Counted from the stretch's first letter, positions 37,591 to 45,341 are shown. The stretch is 64,000 nt of DNA from Sphingomonas sp. JUb134 (GCF_004341505.2 NZ_SLYP02000001.1:1189001-1253000); one strand, 5' to 3'. The notes: a model not told the origin generated them from the sequence alone. A program made the numbers and translations.

Positions 37591-37695
37591 ATGTCCGGGA
37601 AACCCATCGGTGCCCGGGACGATCGGTCCGCGCTCGATCCGGCCGCGATCCGGCACTTCATGCCCGGCAGGCGCCTGAAGCACCCAAGCTTCTGA
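37591..37695 (+). pseudogene. Possible truncated TetR-regulator remnant
   Basis: A 34-codon frame starting 4 bp after the palindrome: MSGKPIGARDDRSALDPAAIRHF, read in parts, then MPGRR and a stop. The pattern Gly-Lys-Pro...Asp-Arg-x-Ala-Leu-Asp-x-Ala-x-x-x-Phe resembles the first helix of TetR-family regulators. Such a gene would be expected divergent from the Old Yellow Enzyme across the operator. If so, it lost everything after helix 1. The resemblance is short, so chance is possible. Confidence 0.35.
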
Positions 37696-37779
37696 ACAAA
37701 TGCACCAATACTGCACGAAATGCCCATTTGCGCGGTCCTCAAACCGGCCTAGGTTGGCGGCGGGGAAGAGGGGGAATTC

Positions 37780-40578
37780 ATGCGATATCGTTGTGCGTCG
37801 GCGCTGGCGCTCCTGCTGTCATCGGTTCCTGCCTGGGCCGGGGACAAGCCGCTGTACCAGCCGGCGCCCGACTGGGTGAAGCCGGCGCCGCCGATCGACA
37901 CGGGCAAGCTGGACGGCGAGTCGCCGGTGGTGATGCTGTTCGACCAGCAGCAGCGGCTGCACGACGGGCAGAGCTGGGCCTATACCGACAGCGCGACCCG
38001 GATCGCCTCTGCCCAGACGCTCAACCAGGCGGGTACCGTGCAGCTGCCGTGGCAGCCGGACGGCGGCGACCTGATCATCCACCGCGTCGAGATCCTGCGC
38101 GGCAACGAGCGCATCGACGCGCTCGCGAAGGGCGAACGCTTCACGGTGCTGCGGCGCGAGGAGCAGCTGGAGCAGCTGCAGCTGACCGGCGTGCTGACGG
38201 CGACGATGACCGTGGAGGGCCTGCGCGTCGGCGACGTGCTGCGCGTGACCTTTTCCAACACCAACAAGGATTCGGCACTGGCCGGCAACGTCCAGACGGT
38301 GATGCCGCTGGTCAGCGAGCCGCTGCGCGTCGGCTTTGCCCGCGCCCGCCTGCTGTGGGACGGCGCCACCCCGGTGAAGTGGAACGCGCATGGCAAGGGC
38401 ATGCCGCCGATGCCGATGCGCGCCGGCGCCTACCAGGACCTGGAGGTCACCGTGCCGCTCGCCAAGGCGGAGGAACTGCCGGGCGACGCACCGGCTCGCT
38501 TCCGTCGCCTGGAGATCCTGGAGGCGAGCAGCTTTGCCGACTGGCAGGCGGTCTCGCGCACGATGGAGCCGCTCTATCGCACCCCGGGGCTGATCGCGCC
38601 GGGAAGCGCGCTTGCGGGCGAAGTGGCCAAGATCAAGGCGGCCCATGCCGCGCCGCTCGACCGGACGGCGGCGGCGCTGCGGCTGGTGCAGGACGAGGTG
38701 CGCTACCTGTTCAACGGCATGGCCGGCGGCAATTACCACCCGCAGTCCCCGACCGACACGTGGCAGCGCCGCTATGGCGACTGCAAGGCGAAGACGCTGC
38801 TGCTGTTGGCGCTGCTCCATGCGCTCGACGTGGAGGCGGAGCCGGTGCTCGCCAGCATCGGCATGGGCGACCTGGTCACGGAGCGGCTGCCGAGCGCCGC
38901 GGCCTTCAATCATGTGATCGTGCGGGCGACCGTCGACGGGCGCACGCTGTGGCTGGACGGGACGGACTCGGGCATCCGGCGCGAGGACCTGGGCGACACG
39001 CCGCCGTTCCGCAATGTCCTGCCGCTGCGCCCCGCGGGCGCGGGGCTGATGCCGCTGCCGATGGTGGCGCCGACCCGGCCGCAGGGCCGCTCGATGCTGG
39101 AGATCGATCAGAGCGCGGGCTTCACCCTGCCGACGCCGTTCAAGGCAAAGATCGAGGTGCGCGGCGCGATGGGGCAGGAGCTGAACCTGGCCGCGTCGCA
39201 GGCCGATCGCGAGCAGAAGGACGAGATGGTCGGCGGCATCCTGTCGCGCCTGCTGGGCGGCGCGCTGATCGTCGATCGCTCGATCCGCTGGGATGCCGCC
39301 ACCGGCATCGCCACCATCGAGGCCTCGGGCGTCGCCGACAGCGCGTGGTCGCTGGAGGAACAGAAGCTCCAGCTGGGGCTGGACCAGGCGATCGGGCAGC
39401 TGAGCTTCGACCCGGACCGGTCGCGCACCGCGTGGCAGCAGCTGCCGGTGGCGACCAACGGACCCTCGCATACCGAGGTCACGATGCGCGTCCGCCTGCC
39501 GGACGGCGGCAAGGGCGTGACGCTGGAGGGCGACCGCGAGCTGGCCGGCCGCTACGCCGGCCTGACGGTTCAGCGCCAGGTGACGCAGGAAGGCGGATGG
39601 CTGGTCGCGCGCGACGTGCTGCTCGCCGACGGGGCCGAGATCGCGCCGGGCGAGATCGCGGCGCAGCGCGCACGCGTCGCCCAGGCCAAGAACCGGCTGC
39701 TGGTGGCCGTCGCGCCCGAGCAGCGGCCGGCGCATTGGGAAGAGGTGATGGCCGCCCGCCGCGACAAGCGGCTGGGTGCGCTGGAGGCGGTTTTCGCCAA
39801 GGATCTGGCCGCGAACCCCAAGTCCGCCGAGGCATTCGAGCGCCGCGCACGCTTCCGCACCGGCCTCTACGACTGGCGCGGCGCGCTGGCGGACGTGGAC
39901 CAGGCGATCGCGCTCGGTGCGACGATCGACCGGTATCTGTGGCGCGCGGAGCTGCACCAGCAGGTCAACGATGACGCCAAGGCGCTGGCCGATCTGCGCG
40001 CGGCCGAAACGCTGGAGCCGGCGAGCATCCCCGTGCAGCTCGCGATCGCGCAATTCGAGGCGGAGCATGGCCAGGCGACCGCGGCGCTCGCCCGGATCGA
40101 CCGGCAGAGCCCGACCGGCGGCGAGCAGCGCAGCAACCTGCAACTGGTGCGCAGCAACGTCCTGGCCGAAGGAGGGCGCGTCGATGATGCGCTCGCCTCC
40201 CTGGATTCGGCGGTGAAGACGAGCCCCGGCCAGGCGACGCTGCTCAACGGGCGGTGCTGGCTCAAGGGGACGCGCAACGTCGCGCTCGACACGGCGCTGC
40301 GCGACTGCACCAAGGCGATCGAGCTTGCGGAAAGCCCGTCCAGCATCCTGGACAGCCGCGGCATGGTCTATTTCCGGATGAACCGCCTGGACGACGCGCT
40401 GGCGGACTTCGATGCGGCGCTGGAGATGGCGCCGGGGATGCCGGCCTCGCTGTTCATGCGGGGCGTGGTGCGCAAGGCGAAGGGCGATGCGGCCGGCAGC
40501 GCCGCCGACTTCGCCGCGGCAACGCTGCAATCGCCACGCATCGCCGAGGAATATGCCCGCTACGGGATCAAGCCCTGA
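37780..40578 (+). CDS. DUF3857 / transglutaminase-like / TPR secreted protein
   Basis: 932 residues from the ATG at 37780. Signal peptide (MRYRCASALALLLSSVPAWA), DUF3857 domain (residues about 60-220), a transglutaminase-like domain (about 275-400) with catalytic Cys in WQRRYGDCKAKT, His in FNHVIVRA and Asp in WLDGTDSG, a beta-rich DUF3858-type region (about 430-640), and C-terminal TPR repeats (about 680-925; FERRARFRTGLYDWRGALAD; MNRLDDALADFDAALEMAPG). The Cys-His-Asp triad is intact, so a periplasmic peptidase or transamidase-like activity is plausible; no substrate is known. It stands alone. Confidence 0.9.
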   Translation: MRYRCASALALLLSSVPAWAGDKPLYQPAPDWVKPAPPIDTGKLDGESPVVMLFDQQQRLHDGQSWAYTDSATRIASAQTLNQAGTVQLPWQPDGGDLIIHRVEILRGNERIDALAKGERFTVLRREEQLEQLQLTGVLTATMTVEGLRVGDVLRVTFSNTNKDSALAGNVQTVMPLVSEPLRVGFARARLLWDGATPVKWNAHGKGMPPMPMRAGAYQDLEVTVPLAKAEELPGDAPARFRRLEILEASSFADWQAVSRTMEPLYRTPGLIAPGSALAGEVAKIKAAHAAPLDRTAAALRLVQDEVRYLFNGMAGGNYHPQSPTDTWQRRYGDCKAKTLLLLALLHALDVEAEPVLASIGMGDLVTERLPSAAAFNHVIVRATVDGRTLWLDGTDSGIRREDLGDTPPFRNVLPLRPAGAGLMPLPMVAPTRPQGRSMLEIDQSAGFTLPTPFKAKIEVRGAMGQELNLAASQADREQKDEMVGGILSRLLGGALIVDRSIRWDAATGIATIEASGVADSAWSLEEQKLQLGLDQAIGQLSFDPDRSRTAWQQLPVATNGPSHTEVTMRVRLPDGGKGVTLEGDRELAGRYAGLTVQRQVTQEGGWLVARDVLLADGAEIAPGEIAAQRARVAQAKNRLLVAVAPEQRPAHWEEVMAARRDKRLGALEAVFAKDLAANPKSAEAFERRARFRTGLYDWRGALADVDQAIALGATIDRYLWRAELHQQVNDDAKALADLRAAETLEPASIPVQLAIAQFEAEHGQATAALARIDRQSPTGGEQRSNLQLVRSNVLAEGGRVDDALASLDSAVKTSPGQATLLNGRCWLKGTRNVALDTALRDCTKAIELAESPSSILDSRGMVYFRMNRLDDALADFDAALEMAPGMPASLFMRGVVRKAKGDAAGSAADFAAATLQSPRIAEEYARYGIKP

Positions 40579-40599
40579 TCCCCTGAACCGACGTTCGTC

Positions 40600-40643
40600 G
40601 GGCAAAAAGAAACGGGCGGCCCGGAATGTCCGGACCGCCCGTT
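40600..40643 (-). terminator. Terminator of the entericidin gene (possibly bidirectional)
   Basis: Near-perfect 15-bp stem AACGGGCGGTCCGGA / TCCGGGCCGCCCGTT (minus strand, one mismatch) followed by TCTTTTTGCC. On the plus strand it ends 32-65 bp after the DUF3857 gene and may stop that transcript too. Confidence 0.85.
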
Positions 40644-40663
40644 CGCGTACCAGAAAGGTGCGC

Positions 40664-40798
40664 TTACTTGCTGTCGCTCGCGGCGTCCGACACGGCATCG
40701 CCTGCCGACGAGACGTCGCGGCCCGCGCCCTCGACCGTGTTGCACGCGCTGACCATCAGCGCGCCGGCGATCGCCATCAAACCAAAAACCTTGCGCAT
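40664..40798 (-). CDS. Entericidin-family small lipoprotein
   Basis: 44 residues from the ATG at 40798, with a strong GGAGG 8 bp upstream. Lipoprotein signal MRKVFGLMAIAGALMVSAC (lipobox VSAC), then NTVEGAGRDVSSAGDAVSD, the standard EcnA/EcnB pattern. These lipoproteins are stress-induced envelope components, often under the general stress sigma factor. Here an EcfG-like promoter lies at 40836-40860. It is the first gene of the stress locus. Confidence 0.9.
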   Translation of the reverse strand: MRKVFGLMAIAGALMVSACNTVEGAGRDVSSAGDAVSDAASDSK

Positions 40799-40835
40799 GA
40801 AATCCTCCATGAACCGTTGAATCTGCAGGATCGGA

Positions 40836-40860
40836 ATGCCTCGCCGCGATTTTCGTTCCG
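40836..40860 (-). promoter_or_regulatory. Candidate EcfG-type promoter of the entericidin gene
   Basis: Minus strand GGAAC, 16-bp spacer, CATT (consensus CGTT), 38 bp before the ATG. It lies just after the terminator-like stem of the predicted RNA, giving a compact tandem of two stress-controlled transcripts. Confidence 0.5.
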
Positions 40861-40879
40861 CAATCGGATCGACCACGCG

Positions 40880-41034
40880 AAAACCGCGCGCAGCTGTTGC
40901 AGCGCTGCCGCGGTGGGATCTCGATGCTGGAAGGAATGTGGGCCCGGAAGCGTCACCGGGGGGGGGAGGGTAGACGCTTCCGGGCCCGTGTTCTGGATAG
41001 CGAGAGCGGGGGGGCATAAGGTCGCTATCCGAAG
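40880..41034 (-). ncRNA. Predicted EcfG-controlled small RNA with two C-rich hairpin loops
   Basis: Read on the minus strand from a start near 41034. Hairpin 1 has a 9-bp perfect stem (GGATAGCGA / TCGCTATCC) extended by 5 more pairs across a 2-nt bulge, with an 18-nt loop containing seven C in a row (41004-41021). Hairpin 2 has a 15-bp perfect stem (GGGCCCGGAAGCGTC / GACGCTTCCGGGCCC, 40940-40987) with an 18-nt loop reading ACCCUCCCCCCCCCGG. A third stem, CCGCGGCAGC / GCTGCGCGCGG (one bulge), followed by TTTT (40880-40913) looks like a rho-independent terminator. No open reading frame fits. A perfect EcfG promoter precedes it. C-rich exposed loops are used by stress RNAs such as Caulobacter GsrN and Rhodobacter CcsR to bind G-rich leaders; the comparison here is by structure, not sequence. 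Confidence 0.7.
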
Positions 41035-41039
41035 AACAA

Positions 41040-41064
41040 AACGTCGCTTGGGGGCGGTGGTTCC
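41040..41064 (-). promoter_or_regulatory. EcfG-type promoter of the predicted small RNA
   Basis: Minus strand GGAAC, 16-bp spacer, CGTT: an exact match to the alphaproteobacterial general-stress sigma consensus. The expected start (about 41032-41036) falls at the foot of hairpin 1. It lies 66 bp downstream of the phyP-like stop codon. Confidence 0.75.
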
Positions 41065-41129
41065 GGGGAAAAACGCTCGAAGAGATTCTTTTTTCCGCAG
41101 CGGCGTAACGACCCGCGGAAAGCCGTGGA

Positions 41130-42713
41130 TCAGCGCGCCGAGCGCGCGCTGATCGCGATTTCATAGGCGCCCACCAGCGGATCGTGGTGGAGGGGGGAGC
41201 GCAGCTGGCGCGACAGGCCGAGCAGCACACGGCCATAGCGCGAGGCGACCAGCTCGCTCAGTTCGGCGCTTTCCACCAGCGCCGGCGAACTCACCCGCAA
41301 TACCACCTGATCGGGCTGCGACACCTTGGCCGAGATGCGCGCCTGGGTGCTCGGATTGACCATCATCGCCAGCTCGATCAGCTCGGTCAGCAGGAACGAG
41401 ACGGCGACGCCGACGTCCTGCGACACCAGCAGCGGCTCGACATCGATGGTGATGCCGAGGCCGGAGGCGTGTTCGGGGGCGGTCGCACGGATGTTGGAGG
41501 CGAGTTCGCCGATCACCGCGCGCAGTTCCAGCCCGCGATTCTCCTCCAGCTCGGCGAAATGGTGGCGGTGCACCACCGCCAGCGCGTCCACCCGGCGCTG
41601 GATCGAGGCATAGGCCTCGCTCGCGTCGGCGCTGGGCGCGCTGCGCGCATGGAAGTTGATCAGGCTGGCGATCACCTGGAGGTTGTTCTTGACCCGGTGA
41701 TGGACCTCGCGCGTGAGCTTGGTCTGGCGCACCAGGCCTTCGGCGAGGTTGCCCTCATGCTCCTGCACCGTGCGGGTGATCGCCTGGAAGGTCTCGCCGA
41801 GCTCGGCGATCTCGTGGGCGGGGACGGCGCCATAGTCGACGCTGCGGATCACCTCGCCCGGGGTATAGGAGGCGACGCTCGCGCGCAGGCGACGCAGCGG
41901 GCGGATCAGCAGGCGGTCCACCACGAACCAGCCGATGCCGGCGGCGGCGGCCCACATCAGCAGCGGCAGCAGCATCGCGACCAGCACGGGCGAGGTGATC
42001 GGGGCGCTGCGCACGGACATGGAGAAGGCGAGCTCGTCGAAGCCGAGCGGCACCACCAGCGTCTCGCGACGTTCGAGCGCTCCCCTGCGCGGCAGGCCCT
42101 GGAGCTGGAGCGGCATCTCGTCGCCACGCTGCAGCTCGGCCGCATAGGGGGGCACGAAGCCGCTGGGGCGGGCGACGTCGGCCAGCACCTCGGTCGGGAA
42201 GAAGGCGTCGGCACGCGTGCCGTTGGGCGCATCGGGCAGGTGGACCAACAGGCCCTGCGCCGGGAGCAGCGTCACCTGGAGGCGGCCGGGATCGGACAGG
42301 GCGGGCAGCGGCACCGGCAGTTGCGCACCGCACAGCGTGCGGCCGGTCGCATCGGCGATCTCGAAGCGGATGCCGGCGGCGGACTGCTGGGCAAAGATCC
42401 CCTGGACGCGGGCGCAGCTGGGCGCGTCCTGGACATCGCTGTCGATGGCCCGCAGCGCGACGCGCAGCGCCGTCAGGTCGCCGACGAGTTCGTTGGCAAG
42501 CGCACGCGACGCCTCCAGCCCGGCCACGCGCAGGCGGGCGCGCGTCTCTACGTCCACCGTCCGCGTCGTCTGCAGCGTCGCGAACAAGGCGATCAGCGCC
42601 AGCGGCAGCAGCGCGATGCTGAGAATCAGGAAAACACGCGCACCCGTCGTCAGGTGCTGAAACGCCGCCACAGGCACCATCGGCCTGCGGCGTTCGAGAT
42701 CGTCTTCGGCCAC
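41130..42713 (-). CDS. phyP: PhyP-like HisKA_2 sensor kinase/phosphatase of the general stress response
   Basis: 527 residues from a GTG at 42713, 10 bp after nepR (ATG at 42680 as alternative). Membrane helix 1 (about 27-46, VFLILSIALLPLALIALF), a 195-residue periplasmic sensor, helix 2 (about 243-266), a HAMP-like linker, then a HisKA_2 domain with the phospho-acceptor His in EVHHRVKNNLQVIASL. The ATPase part is degenerate: the N-box reads TELIELAMM where active kinases have an Asn, and no D-x-G-x-G box is visible in the last 90 residues. In Sphingomonas Fr1 the gene at this position, PhyP, restrains PhyR, probably as a phosphatase, which fits a kinase-dead ATPase domain. Confidence 0.85.
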   Translation of the reverse strand: MAEDDLERRRPMVPVAAFQHLTTGARVFLILSIALLPLALIALFATLQTTRTVDVETRARLRVAGLEASRALANELVGDLTALRVALRAIDSDVQDAPSCARVQGIFAQQSAAGIRFEIADATGRTLCGAQLPVPLPALSDPGRLQVTLLPAQGLLVHLPDAPNGTRADAFFPTEVLADVARPSGFVPPYAAELQRGDEMPLQLQGLPRRGALERRETLVVPLGFDELAFSMSVRSAPITSPVLVAMLLPLLMWAAAAGIGWFVVDRLLIRPLRRLRASVASYTPGEVIRSVDYGAVPAHEIAELGETFQAITRTVQEHEGNLAEGLVRQTKLTREVHHRVKNNLQVIASLINFHARSAPSADASEAYASIQRRVDALAVVHRHHFAELEENRGLELRAVIGELASNIRATAPEHASGLGITIDVEPLLVSQDVGVAVSFLLTELIELAMMVNPSTQARISAKVSQPDQVVLRVSSPALVESAELSELVASRYGRVLLGLSRQLRSPLHHDPLVGAYEIAISARSAR

Positions 42714-42723
42714 GAAGGTGGCG

Positions 42724-42909
42724 CTATTTCAGCTTGCTGAGCAGGTCGAGCATCTCGTCGGGGATCTCTTCCCCAGCGGCATCCTGATAGACAGCGCGCA
42801 GCGCGTCACCGACGTTCTTCTGCTTGCCTTCCTCAGGCTTCTGCTTGCCGTCCGCGGTTGCGGCGCGTTCCTGCCGTTCCGTTTCGTTCGAACCCGTCAC
42901 CAACTGCAC
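42724..42909 (-). CDS. nepR: NepR, anti-sigma factor for EcfG
   Basis: 61 residues from the start at 42909. Hydrophilic N-terminus, then the NepR two-helix core VGDALRAVYQDAAGEEIPDE followed by MLDLLSKL. NepR holds the sigma factor EcfG inactive until phosphorylated PhyR takes it away by mimicking a sigma factor. It is divergent from phyR, and GGAAC-N17-GTT at 43039-43063 gives it a likely EcfG-dependent promoter (negative feedback). Confidence 0.92.
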   Translation of the reverse strand: MQLVTGSNETERQERAATADGKQKPEEGKQKNVGDALRAVYQDAAGEEIPDEMLDLLSKLK

Positions 42910-43038
42910 ACCCTAAGCCCCCTAAGCGCGGCACCCGTGCCGTGCACTACATGAACAAATGCGGCCACGCCAACCCGATGGATGCATGCAGCGGCTGCCC
43001 GCATCCGCATGCAGGCAAAGCACCGGCGCATGGCGTGA

Positions 43039-43063
43039 AACCAAATTCGTCCTCGTTGGTTCC
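43039..43063 (-). promoter_or_regulatory. EcfG-type promoter of nepR-phyP
   Basis: Minus strand GGAAC, 17-bp spacer, GTT, 130 bp upstream of nepR in the 269-bp nepR/phyR intergenic region. No equally good site was seen for phyR on the plus strand; the rest of that region holds no gene that I can support. Confidence 0.6.
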
Positions 43064-43178
43064 ACCCCCGACGCGAAATCGGGGGAGAGCGTCTCTTCCG
43101 CCGTCGTGAAAGTGAATTGCAAACGTTTGGACGGCTCCCCAGAATGGCCGTCCACCTCTGGAGGAGACCTACCCGATC

Positions 43179-43979
43179 ATGTCGCTTGGACAGCAACTGG
43201 CGCCGCATCTTCCTTTCCTGCGGCGCTACGGTCGTGCGCTCACGGGCAGCCAGTCGGAAGGCGACCGCTATGTGCGCGCCGCCCTGGAGGCGATCGTGGC
43301 GGCGCCCGAGGAATTCCCGCGGGACGTCGATCCCCGGCTTGGCCTCTATCGTACCTTCCAGGCGATCTGGTCGTCGACTCACCCGGCCGAAGACGCCGCG
43401 CGCGAAGAAGCAAGCGGCGACCAGGAAGCGATCGCGCGTGCCCGGCTCGCCCGCATTGCGCCGCTTTCGCGTCAGGCGCTGCTGCTGACCGCGATGGAAG
43501 GCTTCACCAACGAGGACACGGCCTATCTGATCGACACCAGCGAAGAAGAAGTGGAATCGCTGGTGGCCGAGGCGCTGCGCGAGATCGAGGCGCAGACCCG
43601 TTCGCGCGTGATGATCATCGAGGACGAGCCGCTGATCGCGATGGACCTGGAGACCATCGTGCGCGACCTGGGCCATGACGTGACCGGCGTCGCCGTCACC
43701 CGCGACGAGGCGGTGGCGCTGGCGATGGAGGATCGCCCGGGCCTGGTGCTCGCCGACATCCAGCTTGCCGACGACAGCTCGGGCATCGACGCGGTCAAGG
43801 ACATCCTCGCCGAGTTCAACGTGCCGGTGATCTTCATCACGGCGTTCCCGGAGCGGCTGCTGACGGGCGAGCGGCCGGAGCCGACGTTCCTCATCACCAA
43901 GCCGTTCCAGCGTTCCACCGTCAAGGCGGCGATCAGCCAGGCGCTGTTCTTCGACCAGTCGACGGTGCCGACGATCTGA
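43179..43979 (+). CDS. phyR: PhyR, anti-anti-sigma response regulator
   Basis: 266 residues from the ATG at 43179 (GGAGGAG upstream). The N-terminal 130 residues are a sigma-like domain (LAPHLPFLRRYGRALTGSQS; ALLLTAMEGFTNEDTAYLI); residues about 140-262 are a receiver domain with the acidic pocket in MIIEDEPLIAMDLE, the phospho-acceptor Asp in LVLADIQLADD, Thr in FITAFPE and Lys in ITKPFQ. When phosphorylated, PhyR binds NepR and frees EcfG. Master regulator of the locus. Confidence 0.97.
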   Translation: MSLGQQLAPHLPFLRRYGRALTGSQSEGDRYVRAALEAIVAAPEEFPRDVDPRLGLYRTFQAIWSSTHPAEDAAREEASGDQEAIARARLARIAPLSRQALLLTAMEGFTNEDTAYLIDTSEEEVESLVAEALREIEAQTRSRVMIIEDEPLIAMDLETIVRDLGHDVTGVAVTRDEAVALAMEDRPGLVLADIQLADDSSGIDAVKDILAEFNVPVIFITAFPERLLTGERPEPTFLITKPFQRSTVKAAISQALFFDQSTVPTI

Positions 43980-43982
43980 TAC

Positions 43983-44007
43983 GGAGCCAAAACGATCCTG
44001 GGGGGTT
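43983..44007 (+). promoter_or_regulatory. Possible EcfG-type promoter of the membrane peptide-ecfG unit
   Basis: GGAGC, 17-bp spacer, GTT: one mismatch in the -35. It begins 3 bp after the phyR stop and 33 bp before the small ORF at 44016. Would give EcfG positive feedback on its own gene. Confidence 0.4.
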
Positions 44008-44015
44008 TAGGCAGA

Positions 44016-44150
44016 ATGGTCGACGATAAGCGAACCCATCTGAACACCGATCGTGCCCGTGCGGGCACGACCCCCGGGATGACCCGCTACATCCTGGGGG
44101 TGTCGCTGGCGCTGGTGATCGTCATTTTCGCGATCATTCTCTGGTCCTGA
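44016..44150 (+). CDS. 44-residue single-helix membrane peptide between phyR and ecfG
   Basis: Start ATG at 44016. A charged N-terminal half (VDDKRTHLNTDRARAGTTPG) and one membrane helix at the C-terminus (YILGVSLALVIVIFAIILWS). Too short for most gene finders, but codon usage suits the genome and a promoter-like sequence precedes it. Similar single-helix peptides are common in stress regulons; no specific function is recognised. It could be the first gene of an ecfG operon. Confidence 0.6.
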   Translation: MVDDKRTHLNTDRARAGTTPGMTRYILGVSLALVIVIFAIILWS

Positions 44151-44261
44151 CCCGCGACCGGGCGTCCGGCCAGCGCGCCCGCTGGCAATCGACGGACGCA
44201 TCCCCTATGTTGGCAACACGGCGCCGTCGCGAGCTTGCGGCCGCCCACCGATCGGATTTTC

Positions 44262-44894
44262 ATGACTGAACCGGAAGTTACGGGCGAAGAGACTGGTGCG
44301 ACCGAGCACGTCGCGCTGTCCGACCCTGAGTTCAAGAAGCAGCTGGCGCAGGTCATCCCGCACCTGCGCGCCTTCGGACGCTCGCTTTCCGGCAGCCGCG
44401 ATCTCGCCGACGACCTCGTCCAGGAAACGCTGTTGAAGGCGTGGGCTGCGCGCCAGCGCTTCCAGGCCGGCACCAACATGCGCGCCTGGACCTTCATCAT
44501 CCTGCGCAACCTCTATCTCTCCCAGATGCGCCGTGCGCGCTTCAAGGGTGAGTGGGACGATCTGGTCGCCGACCGCATCCTGGCGGCCCCGGCCAGCCAG
44601 GATCGCCACGTCGAGCTTTCCGACATGCAGCGTGCCCTGCTCCACCTGCCGCAGCCGCAGCGGGAGGCGCTGATCCTGGTCGGCGCCGGCGGCTTCGCCT
44701 ATGAGGAAGCGGCCGAGATCTGCAACGTGGCGGTGGGCACCATCAAGAGCCGCGTCGCCCGTGGCCGCGTGGCGCTCGAAACCCTGCTGACCGAGGGCCA
44801 GCTTCCCACCCGAGCCTCGCACCCGGGCAATGGCGAGCAGAGCGCGCTCGAGGCGATCATGGGCGAAGTCAACGAGCTCAGCCGGGACCGCTGA
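44262..44894 (+). CDS. ecfG: EcfG, general stress response sigma factor
   Basis: 210 residues from the ATG at 44262. ECF sigma architecture: region 2 (RDLADDLVQETLLKAWAARQ; TFIILRNLYLSQMRR) and region 4 (QREALILVGAGGFAYEEAAE; VAVGTIKSRVARGR), with the conserved linker used by NepR. Belongs to the ECF15/EcfG group by its PhyR-NepR context. Directs transcription from GGAAC-N16/17-CGTT promoters such as those listed at 41040, 43039 and, possibly, 40836. Confidence 0.95.
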   Translation: MTEPEVTGEETGATEHVALSDPEFKKQLAQVIPHLRAFGRSLSGSRDLADDLVQETLLKAWAARQRFQAGTNMRAWTFIILRNLYLSQMRRARFKGEWDDLVADRILAAPASQDRHVELSDMQRALLHLPQPQREALILVGAGGFAYEEAAEICNVAVGTIKSRVARGRVALETLLTEGQLPTRASHPGNGEQSALEAIMGEVNELSRDR

Positions 44895-45053
44895 CGGCCG
44901 GCTCTGCCGGGCTTCTGCGCAGGCAGGGCCCGGGTCCTCGCCGCGCGACGCAGGTGAGTGCGCGCCTGCCTTCGGGCCGGTCCGGCATTTCCTAGAACGA
45001 GAAGCAAAGCCGGTGCGGCTGAGCCTCCGAGCCCGCGGCCGGCCGACGCCGCG

Positions 45054-45251
45054 TCAGTGTCGGTGGCTGATCCCGTCCAGCAGGCGGAGGTAAGGAGCGA
45101 ACTCGTCCGGCAAGTTCTCCATGCCGTCGAAGCTCTGACGAAGCGCGTTTCCGATCGCGTCGCGGGGCCGGGGGCGACGCACAACGACGCCGCGCGATCT
45201 GTTCGCGTCAGAAACGGCATCGGGGGCCCGGCGGGGTGGCGAAGTAACCAT
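45054..45251 (-). CDS. Second NepR-like anti-sigma factor, convergent with ecfG
   Basis: 65 residues from the ATG at 45251. The first 30 residues are basic and disordered; then RDAIGNALRQSFDGMENLPD followed by EFAPYLRLLDG. This lines up with NepR (VGDALRAVYQDAAGEEIPDE, MLDLLSKLK): helix 1 with Ile/Val-Gly-x-Ala-Leu-Arg, a loop, Pro-Asp-Glu, then helix 2 with Leu-x-x-Leu. It is shorter by two residues in the loop. Found next to ecfG, it probably tunes EcfG or PhyR; whether it binds the sigma factor is unknown. Confidence 0.7.
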   Translation of the reverse strand: MVTSPPRRAPDAVSDANRSRGVVVRRPRPRDAIGNALRQSFDGMENLPDEFAPYLRLLDGISHRH

Positions 45252-45341
45252 CGGCCTAACAACTCAACATCTTGATATTTGTTGCTTTCGCATCGCGCTT
45301 TTGTCGTTGCGCCCGTGTCCCGAACCATCGCACCAGAGGGC

